64,000 bases of DNA, from assembly GCA_030685015.1 (NCBI GenBank), contig JAUXWS010000087.1:1-64000 (forward strand). The letters run 5' to 3'. Source of the stretch: a bacterium (GTDB lineage Bacteria; CAIWAD01). The notes under the pieces are model-generated. The model was given only the letters and a program-made list of their open reading frames with translations, searched no databases and had not been told where the DNA came from. The translations under genes were made by a program, and so were the position numbers. How positions within the stretch are numbered: the first letter of the stretch is position 1; each line of letters begins with the position of its first letter. Positions 19,014-28,122 of the stretch are shown piece by piece.

Positions 19014-19808
19014 ATGGGCATGCCGGCACGATTGAAGAATGTCCTGACCCTTGTCCTGGTCGCGCTGGTGGCCGCGGGCTGCAGCCTGCGCCAGCGCCAA
19101 GGCATGGAGGCTGATCCCCAGAATCCCCCAATGCTCTCGGTCGGACAGGAATCGCCGGATCTGTCTGTCATGCACATGGCGAAAAGTGTTGAGCGCCCCC
19201 GTCCCGCCGCCCAGTACCGCCTCACCCCCGGCGACCAGCTGCAGGTCCGCTTCCCCGACCTGCAGGACATGGACTTCACCGCTGTGGTGCGGCCGGACGG
19301 CTACATCACCTCGCCCCGCTATGGCGACCTGCCCGCCATGGGCTGGACGCCCGCCCAGCTGGCCGACTCCATCGCCACGGCCTACGGACGGGAGTTCCTG
19401 GCGCCGCGGGCCACCGTGCAGGTGACGGATTTCGGGCCACAGCATTTCTACGTGTTCGGCGAGGTGAAGAGTCCCAACCGCTACACGCTGGACCAACCCC
19501 TCGAGCTGATCGGCGCCATCACGCGGGCGGGCGGCTTCCTGCGCTCCGCCGTGCCGGGCAACATCGTGGTGGTGAAGGTGGGGCCGGACGGCCGCTACGC
19601 CTTCAGCCTGCACGACCTGGAGGACATCCTGGGCAGCACGGCTCCCCCGGTTTGGCTGGAGGCGAACGACATCGTGGTCGTGCCCAAGAGCGCCATCTCC
19701 AACGCCGCCGACTTCGTGCGCGACTACGTGATGACCTTCATCGCGCCCATGGACGCCTTCTTGCGGGGGCGCTACTACTGGCAGCTTGCTGAGAACAACA
19801 CTCCCTAG
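19014..19808 (+). CDS. Polysaccharide export lipoprotein (Wza/BexD-like)
   Basis: The 264-residue periplasmic/outer-membrane protein begins with a lipoprotein signal: hydrophobic residues ending in LVAAGC, the lipidated cysteine being near residue 24. A Poly_export domain follows (YRLTPGDQLQVRFPD to about residue 140), then an SLBB domain (FYVFGEVKSPNRYTL onward). It is predicted to form part of the outer-membrane channel for the exported glycan. GGGAGG seven bases before the ATG fixes the start; the longer upstream open frame is not coding. It is first of a rightward cluster with the ExeA-like ATPase, P-loop, Wzz-like and polymerase genes. Confidence 0.88.
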   Translation: MGMPARLKNVLTLVLVALVAAGCSLRQRQGMEADPQNPPMLSVGQESPDLSVMHMAKSVERPRPAAQYRLTPGDQLQVRFPDLQDMDFTAVVRPDGYITSPRYGDLPAMGWTPAQLADSIATAYGREFLAPRATVQVTDFGPQHFYVFGEVKSPNRYTLDQPLELIGAITRAGGFLRSAVPGNIVVVKVGPDGRYAFSLHDLEDILGSTAPPVWLEANDIVVVPKSAISNAADFVRDYVMTFIAPMDAFLRGRYYWQLAENNTP

Positions 19809-19828
19809 AGTCGAGGCGGTCCGACGGC

Positions 19829-21223
19829 ATGTATCTGTCGCACTTTCATCTCAGCGACGAACCCTTCGCCATCACGAGCGATCCGCGCTTCCTCTGGCTC
19901 AGCCCGCACCATGAGGAGGCCTTCGCCCACCTCCTTTATGCCATCCAGCAGCGCAAGGGCTTCGCCGTCCTCACCGGAGACATCGGCACGGGCAAGACCA
20001 CGCTCATCAATGGGATCCTGGACCGCCTGGGGGACACGGTGCGCACCGCCGTGGTCTACAATGCTTCCCTCGACACGGACGAGCTGCTCCACTACATCTT
20101 CCGCGACTTCGGCCTGGAGCCCCGCCAGCGCACGCGCTCCGAGGCGATCATCGACCTCAACGACTGGCTGATGCGGCAGGCCGAGGCGGAGATCAACGCT
20201 GTGATCGTGGTGGACGAGGCGCAGAACCTCAGCCTGCGCACCCTGGAAGACCTGCGCCTCCTCTCCAACATGGAGACGGCCCGGCGCAAACTGCTGCAGA
20301 TCATCCTCGTCGGCCAACCCGAGCTGAACGACAAGCTGGCCAGCCCCGAGCTGGCCCAGCTCCAGCAACGCATCGCCATCCGCTACCACCTGCGGCCTTT
20401 CCAGCCCACGGAAACCCGGGAGTATGTGCGGCACCGCTTCCGCCTCGTGGGCGGCGACCCCTCCCAGGTCTTCGCGGTGGAAGCGCTGGACCTGCTGCAC
20501 AGCGCCGCCGCCGGGGTGCCCCGCGTCATCAACCAGATCTGCGACACAGCCCTGCTCAAGGCCTACAGCCGGGGCCGGGCTCTCATCGACGAGGCCTTCC
20601 TGGCCGAGGTGTTGCAGGAGGACTTCGCCTTCCGTCCCCTCCCGCCGGGACTGAAGGGCCGGGACACCGGGGCGGGACAGGTGGCCGTGGCTGCCAAGCC
20701 GGTTGCCCTGCCCCGCCCAACTGCCCCGGCGTCCAGGCCCGCTCCCTGGATGTGGCCAGCTGTTGCCGCCTTGGTGGTGCTGGTCGGGGCTGTCCTGGCC
20801 TGGCGCTGGCGGCAGGAGTCCCCGGCCGGGATGGAGCCCGCCGTTGTAAATGACCAGATCCAGGAAACCCAGGCCGAGCTGGCCCGCCTGCGCGCCGAGC
20901 TGGTCCAGCGGGACTCCCTCGTCCTGGTTGCCGCCGCCCGCGCCGATTCCGTCGCCCATGTGCTGGCCCGGCAGGCGACTGTGACGGCAACCGGGACAGC
21001 CGGCAGGGACCGCGTCGTCACGGTGCCGGCGGAGCGGGAGGGTTGGGTGACCTTCCGCATCCGCCGCGACGACACCCTGACCCGCATCGTCCAGCAGGTC
21101 TACGGGCGCGACGATTGGCGGCTGGTGGAGGAGATCCTGGCCGCCAATCCTTTCATCACGAACCCGAATTCGATCCGCATCGGCGATGAATTGTTGCTTC
21201 CACCCGCTGTGAAGCGGAACTAG
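19829..21223 (+). CDS. ExeA/GspA-like AAA ATPase with transmembrane and LysM domains
   Basis: This 464-residue protein has an N-terminal ATPase (YLSHFHLSDEPFAITSDPRF opening, Walker A GDIGTGKT at 50-57, Walker B VVDEAQN with D129/E130). One transmembrane helix follows at about 306-327, then a periplasmic stretch with a coiled-coil, and a C-terminal LysM domain (about 408-460). This architecture is shared by ExeA/GspA proteins and by the ATPases of XrtA-type exopolysaccharide loci. The LysM domain would contact peptidoglycan, so the protein may help assemble the export machine through the wall. It follows the wza-like gene by 20 bp. Confidence 0.85.
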   Translation: MYLSHFHLSDEPFAITSDPRFLWLSPHHEEAFAHLLYAIQQRKGFAVLTGDIGTGKTTLINGILDRLGDTVRTAVVYNASLDTDELLHYIFRDFGLEPRQRTRSEAIIDLNDWLMRQAEAEINAVIVVDEAQNLSLRTLEDLRLLSNMETARRKLLQIILVGQPELNDKLASPELAQLQQRIAIRYHLRPFQPTETREYVRHRFRLVGGDPSQVFAVEALDLLHSAAAGVPRVINQICDTALLKAYSRGRALIDEAFLAEVLQEDFAFRPLPPGLKGRDTGAGQVAVAAKPVALPRPTAPASRPAPWMWPAVAALVVLVGAVLAWRWRQESPAGMEPAVVNDQIQETQAELARLRAELVQRDSLVLVAAARADSVAHVLARQATVTATGTAGRDRVVTVPAEREGWVTFRIRRDDTLTRIVQQVYGRDDWRLVEEILAANPFITNPNSIRIGDELLLPPAVKRN

Positions 21224-21235
21224 CCTGGGGGAACC

Positions 21236-21955
21236 GTGTCCGTTTATCGTGACATGCTGAAAAAGATCGATGGGCATCCTCAGGAGGAGACAGCCGCCGC
21301 GTCTCCGTCCACGTCGGCACCCTCCATGCTTTCCCTCCCGGGAATGGAGGGCATGCGCGCGGACCTGGAATCATTGAGTTCCCAACTCGAGCACATGACG
21401 GACCGTGTCCGCAGCATCGCCTTCTGTGGCGTGGACACGGGCGTCGGCGTGAGCAGCATCGCCCTGACCGTGGCCCAGCAATTGTCCGACCTGCACCCGG
21501 GCCAGGTCATCTTCCTGGATGTCAATTCACGCTCCCAGCGGGCCAGTCTGGTGGAGGCCCAAAGTGCGCCGGACTCCTTCCTGGAGCATCACACCAGCGG
21601 CGGAGCGACCGGAATCTACCGGGATGGGCCGCTGCATCTGCTCAGCGCCAGGGGGGATCGCCGGGCCCTGGGCCGGGTCAAGGCGGCCGATCTGGCCCAG
21701 ACCCTGGCCCGATTGAAGGAGCAGTACCGCTGGGTCATCGTGGACGCGCCGCCGGCCAGTTTTCCGGAAAGCTTGCTGTGGGCATCATTGGCTGATGCGG
21801 CAATTTTAGTAGTGCAGTACGGCAGGACCAGGAGACAAACGGCTCAGACATTCAGCGAACAAATGAGATCTCTTAATGTTAATCTAATCGGATCTATAAT
21901 TAATCGCAGAGTGTTAGTAATTCCTTCATGGATGTATCGCAAACTGTTCGCTTAA
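21236..21955 (+). CDS. CpsD/CapB-like P-loop protein lacking the Walker A lysine
   Basis: This 239-residue cytosolic protein has the fold order of bacterial tyrosine kinases and MinD-type ATPases: a P-loop region (residues 64-74, CGVDTGVGVSS), a Walker B-like VIVDAPP near 164, and a C-terminal SIINRR. Both lysines expected in the deviant Walker A motif are missing; V72 stands where the catalytic lysine should be. There is no tyrosine-rich tail. It probably regulates the adjacent Wzz-like protein without normal kinase activity. Translation starts at a GTG after GGGGG, or at the ATG six codons later. Base composition falls sharply inside the gene at about 21780. Confidence 0.78.
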   Translation: MSVYRDMLKKIDGHPQEETAAASPSTSAPSMLSLPGMEGMRADLESLSSQLEHMTDRVRSIAFCGVDTGVGVSSIALTVAQQLSDLHPGQVIFLDVNSRSQRASLVEAQSAPDSFLEHHTSGGATGIYRDGPLHLLSARGDRRALGRVKAADLAQTLARLKEQYRWVIVDAPPASFPESLLWASLADAAILVVQYGRTRRQTAQTFSEQMRSLNVNLIGSIINRRVLVIPSWMYRKLFA

Positions 21956-21968
21956 ACCGGGGATTTTC

Positions 21969-23303
21969 ATGACCTCTTCACAACACATAACATTGCGTGA
22001 TATGCTGATTATCGTCTTCCGTTACAAGAAGACATCAGTTGTCATATTCACCACCTCTCTTATCATCGCAGCGTTGTCGGCGATGACCGCCGATAATAAA
22101 TATGTATATTCAACTAAGCTGTTAATAAATACTAAGATAAATCAACCTCGATTGAACCTGTCCGATCAGCAGACTAGAATGTCATTAAGTGAACTGATTA
22201 ATACCGAGTTGGAGTATATCAAGTCGGATCTGATAATTAACGCAGCCATCCACGCCTACAATACAGATCTCCCATCCGCGCCCATCAGCCACAACGAGGT
22301 GCTATCCGGGCTGTCGGCCACGAGCACGCAGAACAGCAGCATCATCGAATTGGCTTTCCGCTCACGCGACGAGAATCAAGCTAGTAACCTGTTGCGCCAC
22401 GTCCTGGCCGTCTATTTGCGGGCCCGTACTGGCAACAGCAACCAAGACACCAGGGAGGTGAACCATTATCAGGGGTTGCTGAACGACATCAACGCCAGAA
22501 TCGATTCGCTGTCGCACATCATAACCGACGGCGACTTTTTTGCCAACCTCTCGCTGACCAACGAAGTACGGGCCGCCTTGACACGCGATCTCTCCGAGAT
22601 CAACACCCAATTCCAGGCGCAGCGGGTCATCGCTGAGAAACTGGATTTCGAGTTGGAGCAGCTGAAGTGCCTGTTGACCAGCACGGACTACCGAAACATC
22701 CCAACCCCCTTGCTGGAGGACGAGCAGTTGCTGGCCCTATGCACCACAGCAATAAAGCAGGAGCAGGAGCTGCAGACGAACAGTCAGTTCGTGGCGGACT
22801 CACGTCCTATGCAGATCCTGCGGAACAATTTGGATAGGACCAACCAAGCCATTGGCTTTCGCCTGGCGACGGTACAGCAGTTCAAACAGTCGCTGGCCAA
22901 GGACATCGCCGGCAGGATGCTGCAACTGCAAGACCTCCGGAAGGAGATCGAGCATCAAATGACCTTGAACTCCAAGAACTCAATCATCTCCAACAACATG
23001 AACAATTCGCTGAGTGATCTGGTGGCGGTGCGCACTGTGTTAGTACGCCAATTGGAAGAAGCTACTATGCGGGCCAACCAATCTGCGTCGCTCACCTTGG
23101 AAGTGCTGGACTATGTGAATCGCAACAGCAAGCTTGAATGGCCCATCAAGAGCATCGCGTTAATTGTGATTCCCTTGATAGGCCTACTCACATCTCTACT
23201 AATCCCCTTCTATTTGAATGCGGTTTCCGGTGTAATTCTGACCAGCCGCGATGTAGAGAAACACACCGGGCTTAAAACCTTGAGTATTGTCAACGAACTA
23301 TAA
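21969..23303 (+). CDS. Wzz/chain-length determinant-like inner membrane protein
   Basis: This 444-residue polysaccharide co-polymerase has a transmembrane helix near the N-terminus (about 22-42), a long periplasmic, mostly helical region with coiled-coil character, and a second helix (about 393-415) followed by a short cytosolic tail. The topology matches Wzz/KpsE proteins, which set the length of Wzy-made polymers. There is no fused kinase; the preceding P-loop gene would be the partner. The gene is markedly AT-richer than the rest of the window and was probably imported together with the polymerase. Confidence 0.8.
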   Translation: MTSSQHITLRDMLIIVFRYKKTSVVIFTTSLIIAALSAMTADNKYVYSTKLLINTKINQPRLNLSDQQTRMSLSELINTELEYIKSDLIINAAIHAYNTDLPSAPISHNEVLSGLSATSTQNSSIIELAFRSRDENQASNLLRHVLAVYLRARTGNSNQDTREVNHYQGLLNDINARIDSLSHIITDGDFFANLSLTNEVRAALTRDLSEINTQFQAQRVIAEKLDFELEQLKCLLTSTDYRNIPTPLLEDEQLLALCTTAIKQEQELQTNSQFVADSRPMQILRNNLDRTNQAIGFRLATVQQFKQSLAKDIAGRMLQLQDLRKEIEHQMTLNSKNSIISNNMNNSLSDLVAVRTVLVRQLEEATMRANQSASLTLEVLDYVNRNSKLEWPIKSIALIVIPLIGLLTSLLIPFYLNAVSGVILTSRDVEKHTGLKTLSIVNEL

Positions 23304-23308
23304 TTTCC

Positions 23309-24583
23309 ATGCAACAAATCATAGTCATCATTATTATTTTCACTGCTATTTTAATTGGTCTGAGGCGACCGTGCTTTGCCTTTTCAACTTTTTTACTAGC
23401 TGGTGCGTTCAAGGCAGATCCCAGAGTGGTTTTTATTAGTATTTACGTCGATTTTACTATTTTATTCTCCGCTATTACCATCATAGGCATATTTCGTCAA
23501 TACGAGGAAGATGCCATTAACAGGTTAGCCTTCTCATGGTCATTCATCATTTATTCCACAATTAGTTTAATGATGCTTATTTCCTTATCATACACGAGTA
23601 GCCCACATTACGGATTGGATAAAACCTTCCGCTTCATAGCCTTCATTGGTTTAGCTACCATTTCACCGTTTTTCCTTTTCAAGAAGAGATCCGACCTGTG
23701 GTGGTTCATTGCTCCGTTCATCGTGATGATGTTGTTGCTGAATATAGACCTTATCACAAGCGGTGAGGAGAATGACCGGCGGGTTCGCGCCTTAAGCGCA
23801 AACTACCTGGCTTTCGGGCGCATCAATGGCGTGGCCCTGTTCTTCTCTCTTTACCTCATCACACAATGGAAGAAACCTTTCGTCCGCCTGCTGCTCCTAG
23901 CTTCTATGGCTTTGTCTCTGTATGGAGTGGTCAGCGCCGGTGGTCGCGGCCCCTTGCTGGCCACCATAGCAACCTTGGCCCTGGCCTTCCTTCTGCACCA
24001 GGTGGGCAAAATCAACCACTCACTGCGGGGCGACACGACTGGCCTGGGACTCTTGGACATGTTGCGTTCGGTGGGGGCGATTGCAATGACTGGCGGTGCA
24101 TTTGTCATGGCTTTCTTGTTGGCACAGCGGTATTTCGCCCAGGAGTTAGCCCGCTATCAGTTGGCCTTGAGCGGAGGTGGTGAATCCATCTTCACGCGTA
24201 TTTCCTTTGCCAGAACAGCTTTGAACACTATCAATAGTTCCGAAGGACTGTGGGGCGTTGGCGTGGGTGGATTTAATGCACTGGTAGAACGGCCCGATAC
24301 CGCGCAAGGAACCTATCCGCACAACATGCTACTTGAAATCTGGGTGGAATTGGGCGCTCTTGTCTTGATCGTCTTCCTAATCGGCATCAATATGACCATG
24401 CTTCGTTGCGTCTTCAAGTCGTATACGATATTTTCCGCCGAGATAAGATTACTAGTACTTCTGTTTGTATTCGCCATCGTCAATGCACTTTTCAGCGGCA
24501 ATTTAAATGACAACCGATTTGTTTTCACCTTCCTCGCAGCCTTGGAGGCGTTCATCCTCCTAGCACACCAGTATGATACTTAA
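23309..24583 (+). CDS. O-antigen polymerase-like (Wzy) integral membrane protein
   Basis: This 424-residue protein has about ten hydrophobic segments and a larger loop between residues 230 and 360. The loop contains the SGGGESIFTRISF and GVGVGGFNALVERPD segments and a downstream YPHNMLLE, which resemble the Wzy_C (O-antigen ligase/polymerase) signature. It should polymerise repeat units in the periplasm. It starts 5 bp after the wzz-like gene and shares its AT-rich composition. An IS256-family element follows about 30-50 bp after its stop. Ligase activity cannot be excluded. Confidence 0.8.
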   Translation: MQQIIVIIIIFTAILIGLRRPCFAFSTFLLAGAFKADPRVVFISIYVDFTILFSAITIIGIFRQYEEDAINRLAFSWSFIIYSTISLMMLISLSYTSSPHYGLDKTFRFIAFIGLATISPFFLFKKRSDLWWFIAPFIVMMLLLNIDLITSGEENDRRVRALSANYLAFGRINGVALFFSLYLITQWKKPFVRLLLLASMALSLYGVVSAGGRGPLLATIATLALAFLLHQVGKINHSLRGDTTGLGLLDMLRSVGAIAMTGGAFVMAFLLAQRYFAQELARYQLALSGGGESIFTRISFARTALNTINSSEGLWGVGVGGFNALVERPDTAQGTYPHNMLLEIWVELGALVLIVFLIGINMTMLRCVFKSYTIFSAEIRLLVLLFVFAIVNALFSGNLNDNRFVFTFLAALEAFILLAHQYDT

Positions 24584-24614
24584 GGCGATGTTAACAACCA
24601 TATCGAATTCATCA

Positions 24615-25960
24615 ACTGCCTGTGCGAAAGGATCACGCAACATCTTTTCTGGAAATTTGCTTCAGGCCGTCGCGGGTTGTGTCCTCCCAGGTGATGTAGC
24701 GTTTTCTCTGTGAGAGCCAGCGGGTGTCCAGTTCCATCAGGACCGCGGATCCCAGGCGCAGCAGGGATTCCTCGTTGCAGAACAGGCTGCAGACGCGGGT
24801 CCTTCGGAGGAGTTCCTGTTGGACATTGCGTTCGGTCATGTTCGAGGTGCGCATCTTGCGGCGGTGGCTGGAGGGCAGTTCGTAGACCGTGAATCCCTCC
24901 GGGATGTTGGCTTCCAGCCAGTCCGCGAGCTTGGGGGCCGATGGCCGGTAGCGGGCGACCAGGCGGTCCAGTTGCTGCTGGGCGTCCTCCCGGGAGCTGC
25001 TGCTCCACACACTGCGCAGGTCCTCGCCCAGGATGGCTTTCTGGCTCCGGCGCGGGCAGTGGTCCTGGGCGTTCCGGGACAGGTGCGCCTGACAGCGCTG
25101 CCAGCGGACACTGGGCAGGACCTTCTGGCGTGCCGCCTTCAGGCCGCTGTGGTCGTCGCTGACGATGTACTCGACGCCGTGCATGCCCCGCGCGCACAGG
25201 CTTTCCAGGAAGCCCCGCCAGTGGACCTCGGCTTCGGAAAGGGCCACGCTCAAACCCATGACACGTCGGGTGCCGTCCTCCGTGACGCCGACTGCGGACA
25301 GCAGGGCGCAATCCACATAGGCCCCGCCCATGCGGACCTTCTCGTAGCGTGCGTCCAGTTGCAGGTAGCGGACACGCCCCAGCCGGCGCTCACGCCAGGC
25401 CGCGAGTTCCTCGTCCAGCAGCTTTGCGGCCCGGCTGACCTGGGTGGAGCTGACGGACATGCCCAGGCACTTCTCGAAGACCGCTGTCACCTTGCGTGTG
25501 GAGATGCCTCTGAAGTACATCTCCCCCATGCAGGTCAGCAGGGCGCGCTCGCTGAGCAGCCCCTTCTCCAGGGCGGAAGGGTAGAAGGACTCCCCGCTGC
25601 CGTCGGTCATCACCGCCTGAGGCACTGACACGGCCAAGGGGCCAAGCAGGGTGCGGACGGTCTTGGGTTTGTAGCCATTGGCCACGCCGCGGCGCTGGTC
25701 GCTGCGCTCATACAACCTGGCCTGCAGATGGTTCTCCCGCTCGAACTGCATCGCAAGGTTCAGCAGCTGGGTCATCGTCTGGGCCATTTCCGCTGTGCCA
25801 TGGGTCGAAACCAGATCCATTAGCAGGCCGAGTGTGGTAGTTTCGTCGTTGCGGGTCATGCGTCCTCCTGGTGTTTGTTGTGATTCACCAAGAATGGACA
25901 ATTGGCCCGCGCTTTACTCCCGGGCCGTCTGGCGCGGGAGGGCTTTGTACAAATTTACGC
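24615..25960 (-). mobile_element. IS256-family insertion sequence (approximate limits)
   Basis: One transposase gene flanked by short non-coding ends. Imperfect terminal similarity can be read: TGTGCGAAAG at 24621-24630 and, on the other strand, TGTACAAAG ending near 25943. The exact ends and a target duplication could not be established. The element separates the polymerase gene from a deacetylase-like gene, which may have lost upstream sequence. Confidence 0.6.
24633..25859 (-). CDS. IS256-family (Mutator-type) transposase
   Basis: This 408-residue DDE transposase starts at the ATG with AGGAGG five bases upstream. Catalytic motifs are visible: D in LQLDARYEK, D in IVSDDHSGLK, and E in the C-terminal NMTERNVQQELLRRT, where family members have the NxxERxNxExRRRT pattern. 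The frame is complete with no stop or frameshift, so the element may be active. It lies antisense to the flanking polymerase and deacetylase genes. It binds its own ends and moves the element by a cut-and-paste or circle route (family knowledge). Confidence 0.92.
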   Translation of the reverse strand: MTRNDETTTLGLLMDLVSTHGTAEMAQTMTQLLNLAMQFERENHLQARLYERSDQRRGVANGYKPKTVRTLLGPLAVSVPQAVMTDGSGESFYPSALEKGLLSERALLTCMGEMYFRGISTRKVTAVFEKCLGMSVSSTQVSRAAKLLDEELAAWRERRLGRVRYLQLDARYEKVRMGGAYVDCALLSAVGVTEDGTRRVMGLSVALSEAEVHWRGFLESLCARGMHGVEYIVSDDHSGLKAARQKVLPSVRWQRCQAHLSRNAQDHCPRRSQKAILGEDLRSVWSSSSREDAQQQLDRLVARYRPSAPKLADWLEANIPEGFTVYELPSSHRRKMRTSNMTERNVQQELLRRTRVCSLFCNEESLLRLGSAVLMELDTRWLSQRKRYITWEDTTRDGLKQISRKDVA

Positions 25961-25978
25961 TCCTCCCGCGCCAGACGG
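25925..25978. repeat. Perfect 17-bp inverted repeat with 20-nt loop
   Basis: Arms 25925-25941 and 25962-25978 are exact inverse copies (CCGTCTGGCGCGGGAGG). The loop holds TTTGTACAAA, itself a palindrome and part of the probable IS end. It lies between the transposase gene and the deacetylase-like gene. Confidence 0.85.
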
Positions 25979-26031
25979 CGGGGCAGGAAAGTCCAGAAAC
26001 GAAGTTACACCACCTGCGAAAGGCCTTGAAC

Positions 26032-26766
26032 ATGCAATACAGTTATGACCATTTGATACACGCCCTGGTCCACCAGGTGCAGTCGGTGAAGCGCTACATC
26101 CGTATGGACGATGGGATCGTTTTGGGCGCCCTCCCCGCGGACCGGGCCATCCTACGCTTCGACGTGGAGCGTGACTTGCCACACCATGTGGCCGTTGCAC
26201 GGCACCTTGCCAAATTGGGCATTCCAGCCAGCATGTACGTCCACACGCGACGGAACTGCTTCATGCCGGACCATTTGCGGGCCATTGCCGACCAAGGCCA
26301 CGAGATCGGTTACCACCATGAGTGCTTGGATCGTTGCAGTGGCGACTTCCGCCAGGCCCGCGACCTATTCCTGCGCGAAGTGGAGCTGTTCGCCAAGGCC
26401 GGCTTTCCATTGCGCACGGTTTGCGCGCATGGCGAGGCGGGTCTACCCCGTCGCGGTTACCGCTCCAATGGTGATTTGCTCTTAAAATTTCCAGGGTTGC
26501 TGAAGGAAGCGGGCGTCGTAGCTGAGGTTTACGAATGGCGCGACCACCAACAGCTGTTGTATGCATCAGACACCTTTCGCAGTTATAATCACTTCTTCCC
26601 CACACTGGAAATGGTTGGGACTCAGTCGCTCCCCATCATGATCCTAGTACATGTCCATCGATGGCGCAGCAACCCGTTCCGCATCGGTCTGGAGGCTGCG
26701 AGGGATGTGTACCAGAATGCGGCCAACCGCTTACTCAAGCGTCGCAGGTATCAGCTGGCCTACTGA
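26032..26766 (+). CDS. NodB-like polysaccharide deacetylase
   Basis: This 244-residue protein carries the markers of a carbohydrate esterase 4-type fold: LRFDVERD (first metal/base aspartates), LGIPASMYV, and HEIGYHHE, which would supply the metal histidines. It probably removes N-acetyl groups from the exported glycan or a precursor. The chosen ATG has AAAGG eight bases upstream; the frame is open further upstream but runs through the insertion-element end. No signal peptide is present, so it is either cytosolic or lost its N-terminus when the element inserted. The last 32 bp overlap the convergent flippase gene. Confidence 0.72.
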   Translation: MQYSYDHLIHALVHQVQSVKRYIRMDDGIVLGALPADRAILRFDVERDLPHHVAVARHLAKLGIPASMYVHTRRNCFMPDHLRAIADQGHEIGYHHECLDRCSGDFRQARDLFLREVELFAKAGFPLRTVCAHGEAGLPRRGYRSNGDLLLKFPGLLKEAGVVAEVYEWRDHQQLLYASDTFRSYNHFFPTLEMVGTQSLPIMILVHVHRWRSNPFRIGLEAARDVYQNAANRLLKRRRYQLAY

Positions 26767-28075
26767 TTAGATTTCGTGCGTCCGATGGTGGGGGCGTCTC
26801 TGCGCCTTTGTCGTCCTGGTCATCCCGCTGCCGGCCGTGATAGATCATGGCGAACACCACTAACCGCAGCACGGCTTCCGCCACATTGCCGATGCAGATG
26901 GAATAAGCGGCACCGATCAAACCCCATTTGGGGACCAGGCTGAACATCAGGACGATAATTAACAGCAGAACGCTGAAGTTGATTGTTGGAATCCAGGCCA
27001 CTTTGGCGAATTTAGTGATCAGCGGCCGGACGAATGCGATCACGAAGTTCGCGGGTATCATCCAGATCAAAATGGGAAACAGGCCCACCGCACGATTGCC
27101 AAAGCCGGGGAACAGCAGACGCAACATCAACGGCGAGAGGAAATAGAAAAACAGCATGCCTCCCGCCCCAAGCGCAACCATCATACCAAGGATTAGTCGA
27201 TAAGTGTTTCGTGAGATCTCCTTGACCGAGTTGTACTTTGAGATCATGCTTAAAAGAAGAGCGCCACTGTTGGATACCGGCGTGACAAACAGGTAGACGA
27301 TTCCGGTGGCGGCGAACAAGTCGGCCACCGCTTCATTATCCCAAAAGATTCGCAAAACTATTCTGTTCAAATGTGGTCCGGCCTGCACTAACATGCCAGC
27401 CAAGGTCATGTGGAACCAAACGCCCTTCAGCACGGTTGCCAGCTCCGCCTGCGGGGTGACGTGTGGTTCCCTGAATCGGCGTTGGGCGAGGAAGTACAAG
27501 AGATAGTTGCTCAGCATCATTCCCGCAGCCAAACCAACCACACCGCCAATGGCACAACCCACGACTCCCATAAACGCCGTCGCCAGCGAAGCGGCAAGAT
27601 ACCATAAGGATCGCGACTTGAATTGACGTCTGAACCTAAGTGGGGTCATAACCAGCATTATTTGATTTTCCGCATATAACGACATTCCGAGAAAAATAAC
27701 ACATAAGTATGTTTTAACATCAAAAAATCGCTCGTAGTACATTATGGAAGAAATAAACAATAATGCAACGACAACCGCTATAATTAACTTACAGCTCAAT
27801 CCCAGGGCCGTTCTCACCAATTTACGCTGTTGATCCTCGCCATAACGTGACATATTCCTCAACAGCCCCACCGCAAGTCCATTAGCAGGATTGACACCTA
27901 TGATCAGCACGGCACTTAGCGCGGTTGCAAAGAGACCGAACTCCCCTTTGCCGACTAGGTGTGCGGCGATGGGAAACAAGAGCAGCCGAGAGACACCTGT
28001 CACCGCTCCTTGTTCGACGAAATTCCAAAAAAGGTTTGGAACCTGCCGTGTAAGTTGTTCGATATAGTGGCGCAT
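26735..28075 (-). CDS. Wzx-like polysaccharide flippase (MOP superfamily)
   Basis: This 446-residue integral membrane protein has about 12 transmembrane helices and the start typical of polysaccharide translocases (FVEQGAVTGVSRLLLFPIAAHLVG). It should flip undecaprenyl-linked repeat units across the inner membrane. It stands last in the long leftward operon that begins near 43-44 kb. Its tail is hydrophilic and overlaps the convergent deacetylase gene by 32 bp. Confidence 0.87.
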   Translation of the reverse strand: MRHYIEQLTRQVPNLFWNFVEQGAVTGVSRLLLFPIAAHLVGKGEFGLFATALSAVLIIGVNPANGLAVGLLRNMSRYGEDQQRKLVRTALGLSCKLIIAVVVALLFISSIMYYERFFDVKTYLCVIFLGMSLYAENQIMLVMTPLRFRRQFKSRSLWYLAASLATAFMGVVGCAIGGVVGLAAGMMLSNYLLYFLAQRRFREPHVTPQAELATVLKGVWFHMTLAGMLVQAGPHLNRIVLRIFWDNEAVADLFAATGIVYLFVTPVSNSGALLLSMISKYNSVKEISRNTYRLILGMMVALGAGGMLFFYFLSPLMLRLLFPGFGNRAVGLFPILIWMIPANFVIAFVRPLITKFAKVAWIPTINFSVLLLIIVLMFSLVPKWGLIGAAYSICIGNVAEAVLRLVVFAMIYHGRQRDDQDDKGAETPPPSDARNLISRPADTCDA

Positions 28076-28122
28076 GCTTCAATCAGTCCAAATAAAGCTG
28101 ATTGTTCGAGTCCTGCTTACTC

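Noticed and set aside
25678-26031. Upstream extension of the 26-kb deacetylase frame
   Set aside because: It crosses the transposase gene in antisense and the insertion-element end, with no homology; the ATG at 26032 has a ribosome binding site.
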